This document shows, piece by piece, positions 16,059 to 24,470 of a stretch of 64,000 nucleotides of DNA (positions are counted from its first letter, which is position 1; each line of letters starts with the position of its first letter). The notes below the pieces were generated by a model. The model was not told where the DNA came from and made no database searches. It was given only the letters and a program-made list of their open reading frames with translations. The position numbers and the translations under genes are program-made. The DNA comes from Saccharopolyspora dendranthemae (GTDB lineage: Bacteria; Actinomycetota; Actinomycetes; Mycobacteriales; Pseudonocardiaceae), in assembly GCF_007829955.1 (NCBI RefSeq), contig NZ_VIWX01000003.1, forward strand, positions 620,001-684,000, in the 5' to 3' direction.

Positions 16059-16466
16059 CTCCGGCGACCTCCTGCCTTCGTTGGCTTCACCGGCTCGGTG
16101 GTGTTGGGACTCACCGGGTCGGCAACCATGTCGTCGTGCCCGTGGCGGACACCTGATCCGGGGACCGATCAGGCCGACGGGTCGCGCCGGTACCGCTCGA
16201 TCGGGCCTTCACTCGACTGGCCGTTTCCCACTCGCGTGGGCGTTGGAGCAGCAGCATACGTGTTGTTACTCAGAAGTAGGTAGGGCAATGCGGTGACGGT
16301 CCGGTCGCTTTCCGTGTCGTTCGGGCGGAATGAGCCTGATCACTCCGCGTGATTTTGCACACGTGAGCAGGACGATCGGGCTGGTGAGCCAGCTCTCCGC
16401 GCGGTCGCGGGCTGAGTACGTTGGAGCCGTCGAAATTTTTTCGAACCGACGCGCCGAGGAGCCGCC
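16059..16466. other. Divergent promoter region between bldN-like and glutaredoxin-like genes
   Basis: The 408-base gap serves two divergent genes. It contains CCCACTCGCGTGGG near 16229, an E-box-like CACGTG near 16360 and the inverted repeat TCGAAATTTTTTCGA just upstream of the glutaredoxin-like gene. No open frame has support. Developmental control of bldN would have to act here. Confidence 0.5.
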
Positions 16467-16703
16467 GTGCACGAGGTGACCGTGATGTCCCGCGAGGGCT
16501 GCCACGCCTGCGATGACGCGATCGTCGAGGTGCGCCGGATCTGCGATGAGCTGGGCGTGCCCTGGTCGGTGAGCGATGTCGACGCCGACGCGGAGCTGCG
16601 CGCCGAGTACGGAGACCAGGTTCCGGTGATCTTGATCGATGGAGTCGAGCACGGCTTCTGGAAGGTCGAGGAAGAACGCCTCCGCCGAGCGCTCCGGAAC
16701 TGA
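16467..16703 (+). CDS. Glutaredoxin/thioredoxin-like small redox protein
   Basis: The 78-residue protein has a single thioredoxin-fold domain with the CXXC active site SREGCHACDDAI at residues 11-14. The cis-Pro loop QVPVILIDGVEHGFWKVEEERL completes the DUF836/glutaredoxin-like pattern. It corresponds to the small thioredoxin-like gene just before hemA in mycobacteria (Rv0508). It probably works as a thiol-disulfide oxidoreductase in the cytosol; the partner is unknown. It lies upstream of rex-hemACD but is separated from that operon by its promoter. Confidence 0.85.
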   Translation: MHEVTVMSREGCHACDDAIVEVRRICDELGVPWSVSDVDADAELRAEYGDQVPVILIDGVEHGFWKVEEERLRRALRN

Positions 16704-16824
16704 CCTCGTTGTCGGCCGGGCTGAGCGGCCAACGTGCCCTGTACCACCCGTTTTGGCACTTCAGGGGGGTATCCGGAATGATGGCGGAGAAGGTTTGCGC
16801 CTCCGGTGCGCTCGCCCCGCCGAC

Positions 16825-16854
16825 TTTGTGCATGCATTCACAAATGGCTACGGT
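16825..16854 (+). promoter_or_regulatory. Rex operator overlapping the rex-hemACD promoter
   Basis: TTGTGCATGCATTCACAA at 16826-16843 matches the Rex operator pattern TTGTGAN6TCACAA at 11 of 12 fixed positions. A -10-like TACGGT follows at 16849-16854, and TTGTGC (16826-16831) sits exactly 17 bases upstream of it as a -35. Rex bound here would block polymerase. In Streptomyces coelicolor, rex-hemACD is autoregulated by Rex, so the reading is consistent with known biology. Confidence 0.8.
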
Positions 16855-17021
16855 GTAAGGGTCGTGCCGCCGGAACTCCCCGCCGGATTTTCCGGCGCGG
16901 ATCAGCGGATCGGGTGGCCCCGACTCACCGTTTCCCCGGTGTTCGCGCCACTCCGATGCCGCCCGAGGGGCAGACCACCAGCAGGCGAGGGAGATCCAGC
17001 GTGACGGCCCAAGGAGCGGAC

Positions 17022-17897
17022 GTGCCAGAAGGAGACGGGCGAACCACTGCCCGGACCGCTGCGTCTCCGCGCACCCCGGACGCCAACACGACCGACGCCA
17101 GCGGAACCGGGGCGAACGGGACCGACGCCAACGGGGCCGCCATCGCGGTGCCCGCCGCCCGCGAGCGCGCCCGAGCCATCCCGGAAGCCGCCGTCGCCCG
17201 GCTCGCGGTCTACCTGCGGACCCTGTCCGCGCTCGCCGAGCAGGGCACCACCACGGTCTCCAGCGAGGAGCTCGCCACCGCGGCGGGCGTCAACTCCGCC
17301 AAGCTGCGCAAGGACCTCTCCTACATCGGTTCCTACGGCACCCGCGGCGTCGGCTACGAGGTCGAGGTGCTGGTCGGTCAGATCGAGCGGACGCTCGGCC
17401 TGACCCGCAAGCACAGCGTCGCCGTGGCCGGGATCGGCAACCTCGGTCACGCGCTGGCCAACTACGGCGGTTTCCCGAGCCGCGGCTTCCCGGTCTCGGC
17501 GCTGTTCGACCTCGACGACGACCTGGTCGGCGTGCCGGTCGGCGGCATCCCGGTCAGCCACGTCGACGACATCGTCGAGGTGTGCTCCACGCGCGAGGTC
17601 ACCATCGGCGTCATCGCCACCCCGACCAAGGGCGCTCAGGAGGTCTGCGACCGCTTGGTCGCCGGCGGCGTCACGTGCATCCTGAACTTCGCACCTGTCG
17701 TGCTGCAGGTCCCCGAGCACGTCGAGGTGCGCAAGGTCGACCTGGCGGTGGAGATGCAGATCCTGTCCTTCCACGTGGCCCGACGGCAGCAGGAAGCCGC
17801 TGCCGCAGGCGAAGCCGACGGCGCTGGACCGCCGGGCGGCGGCGCGGGCCTCCCGGGAGAGATCGATTCGGCGAACAGGATGGTGGAACGGCTGTGA
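17022..17897 (+). CDS. rex: Redox-sensing transcriptional repressor Rex
   Basis: Rex binds NADH or NAD+ and represses respiratory genes when NADH is low. The winged-helix domain reads IPEAAVARLAVYLRTLSALAEQG and SEELATAAGVNSAKLRKDLSYIGSYGTRGVGY. The Rossmann domain has VAVAGIGNLGHALANYGGF, and ILNFAPVVLQVPEHVEVRKVDLAVEMQILSFH closes the protein. An N-terminal extension of about 40 Ala/Thr/Asn-rich residues is longer than usual. GTG 17022 has AAGGAG at 5-base spacing; GTG 17001 is the alternative. Its stop overlaps the hemA start (GTGA), making rex the first gene of the heme operon. Confidence 0.95.
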   Translation: MPEGDGRTTARTAASPRTPDANTTDASGTGANGTDANGAAIAVPAARERARAIPEAAVARLAVYLRTLSALAEQGTTTVSSEELATAAGVNSAKLRKDLSYIGSYGTRGVGYEVEVLVGQIERTLGLTRKHSVAVAGIGNLGHALANYGGFPSRGFPVSALFDLDDDLVGVPVGGIPVSHVDDIVEVCSTREVTIGVIATPTKGAQEVCDRLVAGGVTCILNFAPVVLQVPEHVEVRKVDLAVEMQILSFHVARRQQEAAAAGEADGAGPPGGGAGLPGEIDSANRMVERL

Positions 17898-19294
17898 ACC
17901 TGCTCACCGTCGGGATTTCCCACCACAGCGCCCCGGTCCGCGTCCTGGAGCGGGTCGCCATCAGTGGCGGTGACATCAACAAGATCCTCGACGAGCTCGT
18001 CCTGCGCGAGCACATCGCCGAGGCGTTCGTGATCTCCACCTGCAACAGGGTCGAGATCTACGCGCTGGCGGAGACCTTCCACGGCGGCCTCGACGACGTG
18101 ACGGCCGTGCTGTCCCGCCACTCGGGCACCGAGGTCGGCGAGCTCGCCGACCACCTCTACGTCTACTACGCGGGCGCCGCCGTCGAGCACCTGTTCTCGG
18201 TCTCGGCCGGGCTGGACTCGATGGTCGTGGGCGAGGCCCAGATCCTCGGGCAGCTGCGCCAGGCCTACGGCACCGCCGACGAGCGCGGCACGGTCGGCAA
18301 GACGCTGCACGAGCTGGCCCAGCAGGCGCTCCGCGTCGGCAAGCGCGTGCACAGCGAGACGGGCATCGACAACGAGGGCGCCTCGGTGGTCTCCGAGGCC
18401 CTGGCCGACGCCGAAGCGGCGCTCGGTGGCCTCGAGGGCAAGAACGCGCTGCTGGTGGGTGCCGGCTCGATGGGCGGGCTGACGGCCGCGCAGCTCAAGC
18501 GCGCCGGCATCGGTCGCATCGTGATCGCCAACCGCACCGCCGCGAACGGCGAGCGGCTCGCGGAGTCGCTGCGCGCCGACGACGTCGATGCGGGCACCGC
18601 GGACCTCTCCGGCCTGGCCGAGGCGATCGCCGAGGCCGACCTGGTCGTCGCCTGCACCGGCGCGATCGGTGCCGTGGTGACCGAAGAAGTGGTGTCCGCC
18701 GCCGCGTCGATGCGCCGGGAGATGGCCCGCGACGACAAGCCCCTGCTGTGCTGCGACCTCGGTCTGCCGCGCGACATCGCCGCCGAGGTCGGCGACCTGC
18801 CCGGTGTCACCGTCGTGGACCTGGCGAGCCTGCAGCAGCGGCTCTCGGCCAAGCAGGGCGGCAACGAGTCCGAGCGCGCAGCCGGGATCGTCGCCGAGGA
18901 GGTGCGCGGCTACCTCGCCGCGCAGCGCTCCGCGGAGGTCACCCCCACGGTGACCGCGCTGCGCAAGCGGGCCGCCGAGGTCGTCGACAGCGAACTGCTG
19001 CGGCTGGACTCGCGGTTGCCCGACATCGACGAGCCGACGCGCGAGGAGCTGAGCCGCACGGTGCGCCGCGTGGTGGACAAGCTGCTGCACGCGCCGACCG
19101 TCCGCGTCAAACAACTGGCGTCGCAGCCGGGTGGCTCCGGTTACGCCGACGCACTACGTGAGCTTTTCGAGCTCGACCCGCAGACCGCTGCGGTGATCGG
19201 CACCCCGCAGGCCGAGGAGAACCTCCCCGGCGGGGTCACGGTCGCCCAGGCGCTGCTGCGCGGCCGGGCGGAACAGGACGGTGAGGACCGTTGA
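17894..19294 (+). CDS. hemA: Glutamyl-tRNA reductase
   Basis: This is the first committed enzyme of C5-pathway tetrapyrrole synthesis: it reduces glutamyl-tRNA to glutamate-1-semialdehyde with NADPH. The 466-residue protein has the catalytic Cys50 in FVISTCNRVEIYA. GLDSMVVGEAQILGQLRQAY is another family signature. The NADPH domain starts NALLVGAGSMGGLTAAQLK. A C-terminal dimerisation domain follows. The GTG overlaps the rex stop and the stop overlaps the hemC start, so translation is coupled along rex-hemA-hemC. Confidence 0.97.
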   Translation: MNLLTVGISHHSAPVRVLERVAISGGDINKILDELVLREHIAEAFVISTCNRVEIYALAETFHGGLDDVTAVLSRHSGTEVGELADHLYVYYAGAAVEHLFSVSAGLDSMVVGEAQILGQLRQAYGTADERGTVGKTLHELAQQALRVGKRVHSETGIDNEGASVVSEALADAEAALGGLEGKNALLVGAGSMGGLTAAQLKRAGIGRIVIANRTAANGERLAESLRADDVDAGTADLSGLAEAIAEADLVVACTGAIGAVVTEEVVSAAASMRREMARDDKPLLCCDLGLPRDIAAEVGDLPGVTVVDLASLQQRLSAKQGGNESERAAGIVAEEVRGYLAAQRSAEVTPTVTALRKRAAEVVDSELLRLDSRLPDIDEPTREELSRTVRRVVDKLLHAPTVRVKQLASQPGGSGYADALRELFELDPQTAAVIGTPQAEENLPGGVTVAQALLRGRAEQDGEDR

Positions 19295-20229
19295 ACAAGA
19301 CTCTCCGGATCGGTACCCGCGGCAGCGCGCTGGCGATGGCGCAGAGCACGTGGGTCGCCGAGCAGCTGGAGGCCGCCGGGTACCCGACTCAGCTGGTGGC
19401 GGTCGAGACCCCTGGTGACCGGTCGTCGGCCCCGATCGCCGAGATCGGCGTCGGCGTGTTCACCTCCGCCGTGCGCGAGGCGCTGGTGGCCGACGAGGTC
19501 GACGTCGCCATCCACTCCTGCAAAGATCTGCCGACCGAACCGGACCCCCGGTTGTCGCTGGCCGCAGTCCCGGTCCGGGAGGACCCGAGGGACGCGCTGG
19601 TGGCACGGGACGGTCTGACGCTCGGCGAACTGCCCCCGGGGTCCGTTGTGGGCACCGGTTCGCCGCGCCGCGCCAGCCAGCTCCGGGCCTCCGGCCTGGG
19701 ACTGGAGGTGCGCGGCATCCGCGGCAACGTGGACACTCGAATGCGCAAGGTGACCGACGGTGAGCTGGACGCCGTCGTCCTCGCCCGCGCCGGGCTGGCC
19801 CGGGTGGGCCGGCTTTCGGTGATCACGGAAACGCTCGATCCGCTGCAGATGCTGCCCGCGCCCGCTCAGGGCGCGCTCGCAGTGGAATGTCGCGTCGATG
19901 ACGTCGACACCGAGCACTTGCTGCAGTCCGTTTTGGACGATCAGGCCAGCCGCGCCGCGGTTGCCGCCGAACGCGCTGTGCTGGCCCGGCTTGAAGCCGG
20001 CTGCCACGCGCCGGTCGGCGCGCTGGCCGAAGTGGTGGAGGACCTCGACGATGACGGGCGCGTGGCGCTGCGCCTGTCCCTGCGTGGAGTGGTAGCGACC
20101 GACGACGATGTCCTGGTCCGCGCTTCCGCCACTGGTGAGACGACCGCCGCAGAGCAGCTCGGCCTGGAACTGGCCGATGAGCTGCTCGAAGCCAGGGCCG
20201 CTTTGCTCAGCGGTCCCGGCAGTAGTTGA
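19291..20229 (+). CDS. hemC: Porphobilinogen deaminase (hydroxymethylbilane synthase)
   Basis: The enzyme polymerises four porphobilinogens into hydroxymethylbilane using a covalent dipyrromethane cofactor. The 312-residue protein has IRIGTRGSALAMAQ-type N-terminus, HSCKDLPTE, GTGSPRRASQL, RGNVDTRMRK and the cofactor-attaching cysteine in LEAGCHAPVGALAE. The TTG start overlaps the hemA stop (TTGA), with a GAGG motif upstream. Confidence 0.97.
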   Translation: MNKTLRIGTRGSALAMAQSTWVAEQLEAAGYPTQLVAVETPGDRSSAPIAEIGVGVFTSAVREALVADEVDVAIHSCKDLPTEPDPRLSLAAVPVREDPRDALVARDGLTLGELPPGSVVGTGSPRRASQLRASGLGLEVRGIRGNVDTRMRKVTDGELDAVVLARAGLARVGRLSVITETLDPLQMLPAPAQGALAVECRVDDVDTEHLLQSVLDDQASRAAVAAERAVLARLEAGCHAPVGALAEVVEDLDDDGRVALRLSLRGVVATDDDVLVRASATGETTAAEQLGLELADELLEARAALLSGPGSS

Positions 20230-20243
20230 TGGGGAGTGCCCTG

Positions 20244-21776
20244 ATGACCCGAGCACGTAAGACCCCCGGACGGATTGCTTTCGTGGGTTCCGGTCCTGGT
20301 GATGCGGGACTGCTCACCGTTCGGGGCCGGGATGTGATCGCCCGCGCTTCGCTGCTGGTGACCGACCCGGACGTACCCGCCGACATCGTCGCGCTGGCAG
20401 CCGAGGGGGCGGAGGTCCGCCCCGCCGTCGGCGACCCGGCCGACGTGGCCAAGGACCTGGCGAACGAGGCCGACACCGGCCGCAACGTGGTGCGTCTGGT
20501 CGCCGGTGACCCGCTGACCGCCGACGCGGTGGTCCGCGAGGCGCAGGAGGTCGCCAAGACCGAGGCGCCGTTCGACGTGATCCCCGGTGTTGCCGGCGGC
20601 AGCGCGGTTCCGGCCTACGCCGGCATCGCGCTGGGCGCGGTGCACACCGAGGTCGACGTCCGCGGTGACGCCGACTGGCCGGCGCTGGCCGGTGTGCCCG
20701 GCGCGCTGGTGCTGCACACCACCGGAAGCCACCTCGCCGAAGCCGCCTCGCGGCTGGTCGAGCACGGCCGTCCGGCGACCGCCCCGGTCGCGGTGACCGC
20801 GTCCGGCACCACGGTGCAGCAGCGCACGATCGACACCACGCTGGCTTCCCTGGCCGCCGATGCCGGCGAGCTCCAGGGACACCTGGTGGTGACGATCGGC
20901 GACGTCGTCTCCGAGCGGAACAAGCTGTCCTGGTGGGAGTCCCGAGCCCTGTACGGCTGGAAGATCCTGGTGCCGCGCACCAAGGAGCAGGCCGGAGTGA
21001 TGAGCGAGCGCCTGTGGTCGCACGGTGCGGTCTCGCACGAGGTGCCGACCATCTCCGTGGAGCCGCCGCGCAGCCCCGCGCAGATGGAGCGCGCGGTCAA
21101 GGGCCTGGTCGACGGCCGCTACCAGTGGGTCGTGTTCACCTCGGCGAACGCGGTCCGCGCGGTGTGGGAGAAGTTCGCGGAGTTCGGTCTGGACGCCCGC
21201 GCGTTCTCCGGCGTGAAGATCGCCTGCGTCGGTGAGGCCACCGCGGAGAAGGTGCGCGAGTTCGGCATCATCCCGGAGCTGCTGCCCTCGGGTGACCAGT
21301 CGAGCGAGGGCTTGCTGCAGGAGTTCCCGCCGCACGACGACATACTGGATCCGGTTGACCGGGTGCTGCTGCCGCGCGCCGACATCGCCACGGAGACGCT
21401 GTCGGCGGGTCTGCAGGAGCGCGGCTGGGAGGTCGACGACGTCACGGCCTACCGGACCGTGCGCGCCGCGCCGCCGCCGGCCGACACCCGCGAGATGATC
21501 AAGACCGGTGGTTTCGACGCCGTCTGCTTCACCTCGTCCTCCACGGTCCGCAACCTCGTCGGCATCGCGGGCAAGCCGCACGCCCGCACGCTGGTCGCCT
21601 GCATCGGCCCGAACACGGCCGAGACGGCGAAGGAGTTCGGCCTGCGGGTCGACGTCCAGCCGGAGGCCCCCCGGGTCGAGGAGCTGGTCGACGCCCTCGC
21701 GGACCACGCCGCACGCCTCCGCGCGGAAGGCGCTCTGCCGCCCCCGCGCAAGGCCAAGCGAGCTCGCCGCAGCTGA
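20244..21776 (+). CDS. hemD: HemD-type fusion: divergent uroporphyrin methyltransferase domain plus uroporphyrinogen-III synthase
   Basis: The C-terminal half (about residues 240-500) is uroporphyrinogen-III synthase, which cyclises hydroxymethylbilane with ring-D inversion; KILVPRTKEQAGVMSERLWSHGA and FTSSSTVRNLVGI mark it. The N-terminal half has the SAM-methyltransferase start IAFVGSGPGDAGLLTVRGRDVI, but the canonical GDPFVFGRG motif is GDPLTADAV here, so its methylase activity is doubtful. ATG 20244 follows GGGGAG; earlier in-frame starts exist at 20226 and 20229. The same fusion follows hemC in mycobacteria and Streptomyces. A hairpin terminator ends the operon. Confidence 0.9.
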   Translation: MTRARKTPGRIAFVGSGPGDAGLLTVRGRDVIARASLLVTDPDVPADIVALAAEGAEVRPAVGDPADVAKDLANEADTGRNVVRLVAGDPLTADAVVREAQEVAKTEAPFDVIPGVAGGSAVPAYAGIALGAVHTEVDVRGDADWPALAGVPGALVLHTTGSHLAEAASRLVEHGRPATAPVAVTASGTTVQQRTIDTTLASLAADAGELQGHLVVTIGDVVSERNKLSWWESRALYGWKILVPRTKEQAGVMSERLWSHGAVSHEVPTISVEPPRSPAQMERAVKGLVDGRYQWVVFTSANAVRAVWEKFAEFGLDARAFSGVKIACVGEATAEKVREFGIIPELLPSGDQSSEGLLQEFPPHDDILDPVDRVLLPRADIATETLSAGLQERGWEVDDVTAYRTVRAAPPPADTREMIKTGGFDAVCFTSSSTVRNLVGIAGKPHARTLVACIGPNTAETAKEFGLRVDVQPEAPRVEELVDALADHAARLRAEGALPPPRKAKRARRS

Positions 21777-21788
21777 TCGTTGAGCGAA

Positions 21789-21827
21789 GAAGGGCGCCTC
21801 CCGTCCCCAGGACGGAAGGCGCCCTTC
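21789..21827. terminator. Terminator hairpin after the rex-hemACD operon
   Basis: Bases 21789-21806 pair with 21810-21827 at 17 of 18 positions with a 3-base loop. It sits between hemD and the convergent small gene whose stop codon is at 21832, so it can serve both strands. Confidence 0.85.
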
Positions 21828-21831
21828 GGCG

Positions 21832-22128
21832 TCACGCGGCAGGACCCGCGGGTTCCCGCCCGGCCAGCACGATCGCGGCCAGGTGACCGTCCTCGCGACG
21901 GTGGCACGCCTGCAGCACGTAGCGACCGTCCTCGGGCGAGTTGTCCTGCGCCCACGCGATCGCGTCGTGCACGTCGCACTCGCGGAGCTCGTAGGAGTCG
22001 TTCCACCAGCCGATCCGTTCGGGAGGGACCTGCGCGGCGGGAGCGGTCGGGGACCACAGGTGCACCCGGAAGACGGGGTGATCGTCCTCGACGCTCACAT
22101 CCCGCTCGTCGACGGGCCTGATTCTCAC
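21832..22128 (-). CDS. Small hypothetical protein
   Basis: About 98 residues from a GTG at 22128 that follows GAAGGGA on its strand; the frame remains open 31 codons upstream without support. The protein reads RIRPVDERDVSVEDDHPVFRV, then WWNDSYELRECDVHDAIAWAQ and YVLQACHRREDGHLAAIVLAG. It has no membrane segment and no motif I can assign. Tryptophan and histidine content and the regular amphipathic pattern suggest a real compact domain. It lies alone between hemD and hemB on the opposite strand. Confidence 0.7.
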   Translation of the reverse strand: MRIRPVDERDVSVEDDHPVFRVHLWSPTAPAAQVPPERIGWWNDSYELRECDVHDAIAWAQDNSPEDGRYVLQACHRREDGHLAAIVLAGREPAGPAA

Positions 22129-22331
22129 GTGCGGTGTCCCTTCGCCTTGTTTCCGGCGTTCCAGCTTGTCAGGGCGTGCGGCCTCGCGCGGCGATGTCGG
22201 CGAGCCGACCGGGTTCGGCATTCGGGCGCTGAGGATTCGCTCACGCCCGGTAGAGGTCAGCGGAGTCCGATTTTCCGGTGTCGTTACGCTCGGGGGGTCA
22301 CCCCGCCTAGTCAGCTTGGGGAGCCGCAGTT

Positions 22332-23315
22332 ATGTATCCGACGAGCCGTCCCCGTCGACTCCGCCGCAACCCGGCGGTGCGTCGGCTGGTTTCCGAGACC
22401 TCCGTAGAACCGCGGCACCTCGTGCTGCCGATGTTCGTCCGCGAGGGTGCCTCCGAACCGGTGCCGATCACGTCGATGCCCGGGGTCGTGCAGCACACCC
22501 GCGACTCGCTGAAGAAGGCGGCGGCGGAGGCGGTCAGCGCGGGTGTCGGCGGGTTGATGCTCTTCGGCGTGCCGCAGGAGCACGACGCGTCCGGCTCGGG
22601 CGCGGTCGATCCCTACGGCATCCTCAACGTCGCCCTGCGCGACCTGCGCTCCGAGGTCGGCGACAGCACGGTGCTGATGGCCGACCTGTGCCTCGACGAG
22701 TTCACCGATCACGGCCACTGCGGCGTCCTGGACGAGGACGGCAACGTCGACAACGACCGCACGCTGCAGATCTACGGCGAGATGGCCGTGGTGCAGGCGC
22801 AGTCCGGGGCTCACATGGTCGGCCCGAGCGGCATGATGGACGGCCAGGTCGGCGTGATCCGCGATTCGCTGGACGCCACCGGCTACGACGACGTGTCGAT
22901 CATGGCCTACTCGGCGAAGTACGCCTCCGCGTTCTTCGGCCCGTTCCGCGAGGCGGTGGACTCGCAGCTCAAGGGCGACCGCAAGACCTACCAGCAGGAT
23001 CCGGCCAACGGCCGCGAGGCGTTGCGCGAAGCCGACCTCGACCTGGCCGAGGGTGCGGACATGGTGATGGTCAAGCCCGCCATGTCCTACCTGGACGTCC
23101 TGCGGGACATCGCCGGTGTGGCCGACGTCCCCGTCGCCGCCTACCAGGTGTCGGGCGAGTACGCGATGGTCGAGGCCGCGGTGGCCAACGGCTGGCTGGA
23201 GCGCCGTCGCACCGTCCTGGAGACGCTGACCTCGATCCGCCGCGCGGGCGCGGACGTCGTGCTCACCTACTGGGCCACCGAAGCCGCGCAGTGGCTGCAG
23301 GACGCGCGCGCATGA
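22332..23315 (+). CDS. hemB: Delta-aminolevulinic acid dehydratase (porphobilinogen synthase)
   Basis: The enzyme condenses two 5-aminolevulinates into porphobilinogen. The 327-residue protein has the two active-site lysines in IMAYSAKYASAFFGPFREA and MVKPAMSYLDVLRD. The metal-binding stretch reads LMADLCLDEFTDHGHCG: the second cysteine of the usual CXC pair is an aspartate, so the zinc site is altered and a magnesium-dependent or mixed type is likely. The ATG follows GGGGAG at 8-base spacing. Its stop overlaps the next membrane-protein gene. Confidence 0.97.
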   Translation: MYPTSRPRRLRRNPAVRRLVSETSVEPRHLVLPMFVREGASEPVPITSMPGVVQHTRDSLKKAAAEAVSAGVGGLMLFGVPQEHDASGSGAVDPYGILNVALRDLRSEVGDSTVLMADLCLDEFTDHGHCGVLDEDGNVDNDRTLQIYGEMAVVQAQSGAHMVGPSGMMDGQVGVIRDSLDATGYDDVSIMAYSAKYASAFFGPFREAVDSQLKGDRKTYQQDPANGREALREADLDLAEGADMVMVKPAMSYLDVLRDIAGVADVPVAAYQVSGEYAMVEAAVANGWLERRRTVLETLTSIRRAGADVVLTYWATEAAQWLQDARA

Positions 23316-23887
23316 CCGACTTGGAGCAGCGGGTGGACGCGTTCGGCCGACCGGTTCAGCCGCCGGAACCTCCGCAGCCGCCGAAGGCGCTGCAGATCGC
23401 GCGGTGGCTGTGGGTCGGAGCGGTGCTCGTCGGAGTGGTGCAGGCGTTCATCGAGCTGCTCGACCGCGAGCGGTTGATCCGCGAGCTGCGACAGCTGCAA
23501 CCGGAGATGACCCAGACCGACCTCGACGCGGCGGCCAACAGCGGCATCCTGTTCACCTTCATGTTCAAGGCGCTCACGCTGATGGTGTACGTGCTGCTGA
23601 GCAGGCGGATGCTGGAGGGGCGCAACTGGGCCCGGGTGACGCTGACGGTGTTCGGCGGATTCGGCGTGTTCAACGCGGTGATCACGGTGCTCACGGTGTC
23701 GCTGGTCGGCCAGGAGCTGATCAAGCGGCTGACCGGGACGACCGTGAGCGCGCTGGACGTGGTGTTCGCCGTGCTGGTGGCAGCGGTCGAGATCGTGGCG
23801 ATCGTGTTCCTGTACCGCCCGGAGGCCAACCGCTTCCTCCGCGAGATGCGCGGTGCCGCTCCGCGACGTCCTCGCACCGTGTGGTGA
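23312..23887 (+). CDS. Four-segment membrane protein of unknown function
   Basis: The 191-residue protein has a short Pro-rich cytoplasmic head, then hydrophobic segments at about residues 28-48, 80-98, 108-132 and 145-170. The loop motif RNWARVTLTVFGG recurs in the next two membrane proteins (RNWARVVITVIGA and RNWARITLTILAG), so the three are paralogs. The ATG overlaps the hemB stop, placing it in the hemB operon, like the membrane gene after hemB in mycobacteria. Function unknown. Confidence 0.85.
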   Translation: MTDLEQRVDAFGRPVQPPEPPQPPKALQIARWLWVGAVLVGVVQAFIELLDRERLIRELRQLQPEMTQTDLDAAANSGILFTFMFKALTLMVYVLLSRRMLEGRNWARVTLTVFGGFGVFNAVITVLTVSLVGQELIKRLTGTTVSALDVVFAVLVAAVEIVAIVFLYRPEANRFLREMRGAAPRRPRTVW

Positions 23888-23918
23888 CGTTTCGGTGGAC
23901 ACGTCCCGGTTTCGTTCA

Positions 23919-23924
23919 TAGCCT
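23919..23924 (+). promoter_or_regulatory. Probable -10 box of the 23.9-kb membrane gene
   Basis: TAGCCT is followed by six bases and the GTG start at 23931, the leaderless arrangement seen repeatedly in this window. Confidence 0.5.
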
Positions 23925-23930
23925 GACCTG

Positions 23931-24455
23931 GTGACGCCGCCAGACGCAGCCAACCCGTACGGTTCCGCCCCGCCTCCGCCGGAACGATCGTCCGGGCCGC
24001 AGCGTCCGCGCACGATCGACTTCGCGTTCTGGGCCGGGATCGCCAGTCCCGTGATCGGATTCGTGTTGATCGCGCTGTCGTTCGCGACGATCAACGACGC
24101 CGAGCTGCAGATGGTGCTCAGCCAGGCAGGCGCGGCCGGTCAGCCGGCGCTCGACATCGACCAGGTGCGTGCGCTGTTCCGCGTCACCATCGCGATCGTG
24201 GTCGTCTTCTGCCTGGTGCTGGCGGGGTTGTGGATCATGTTCCTGATCTTCATGCGCAACGGCCGCAACTGGGCCCGCGTCGTGATCACGGTGATCGGCG
24301 CGCTGTGGTTCCTGCTGTCGATCCCCACCGTCCTCGGAGGCGCGGCAGGCGGGATCGGCACGGCCCTGGTCGCCGTCCTCCAGATGGTCGCCGTCGGCGC
24401 CACGATCGTCTACGCCTACCTCGCCCCCTCCAACCACTACCTCCAACCCCGCTGA
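23931..24455 (+). CDS. Paralogous membrane protein of unknown function
   Basis: The 174-residue protein has a Pro-rich head (NPYGSAPPPPERSSGPQRPRT) and four hydrophobic segments, with the shared motif MRNGRNWARVVITVIGA before the third. It is homologous in layout to the genes at 23312 and 25603. It probably has its own leaderless transcript. A PIN-domain toxin gene on the opposite strand converges on it with a 15-base gap. Function unknown. Confidence 0.82.
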   Translation: MTPPDAANPYGSAPPPPERSSGPQRPRTIDFAFWAGIASPVIGFVLIALSFATINDAELQMVLSQAGAAGQPALDIDQVRALFRVTIAIVVVFCLVLAGLWIMFLIFMRNGRNWARVVITVIGALWFLLSIPTVLGGAAGGIGTALVAVLQMVAVGATIVYAYLAPSNHYLQPR

Positions 24456-24470
24456 GGTCAGGCTCCTCGG

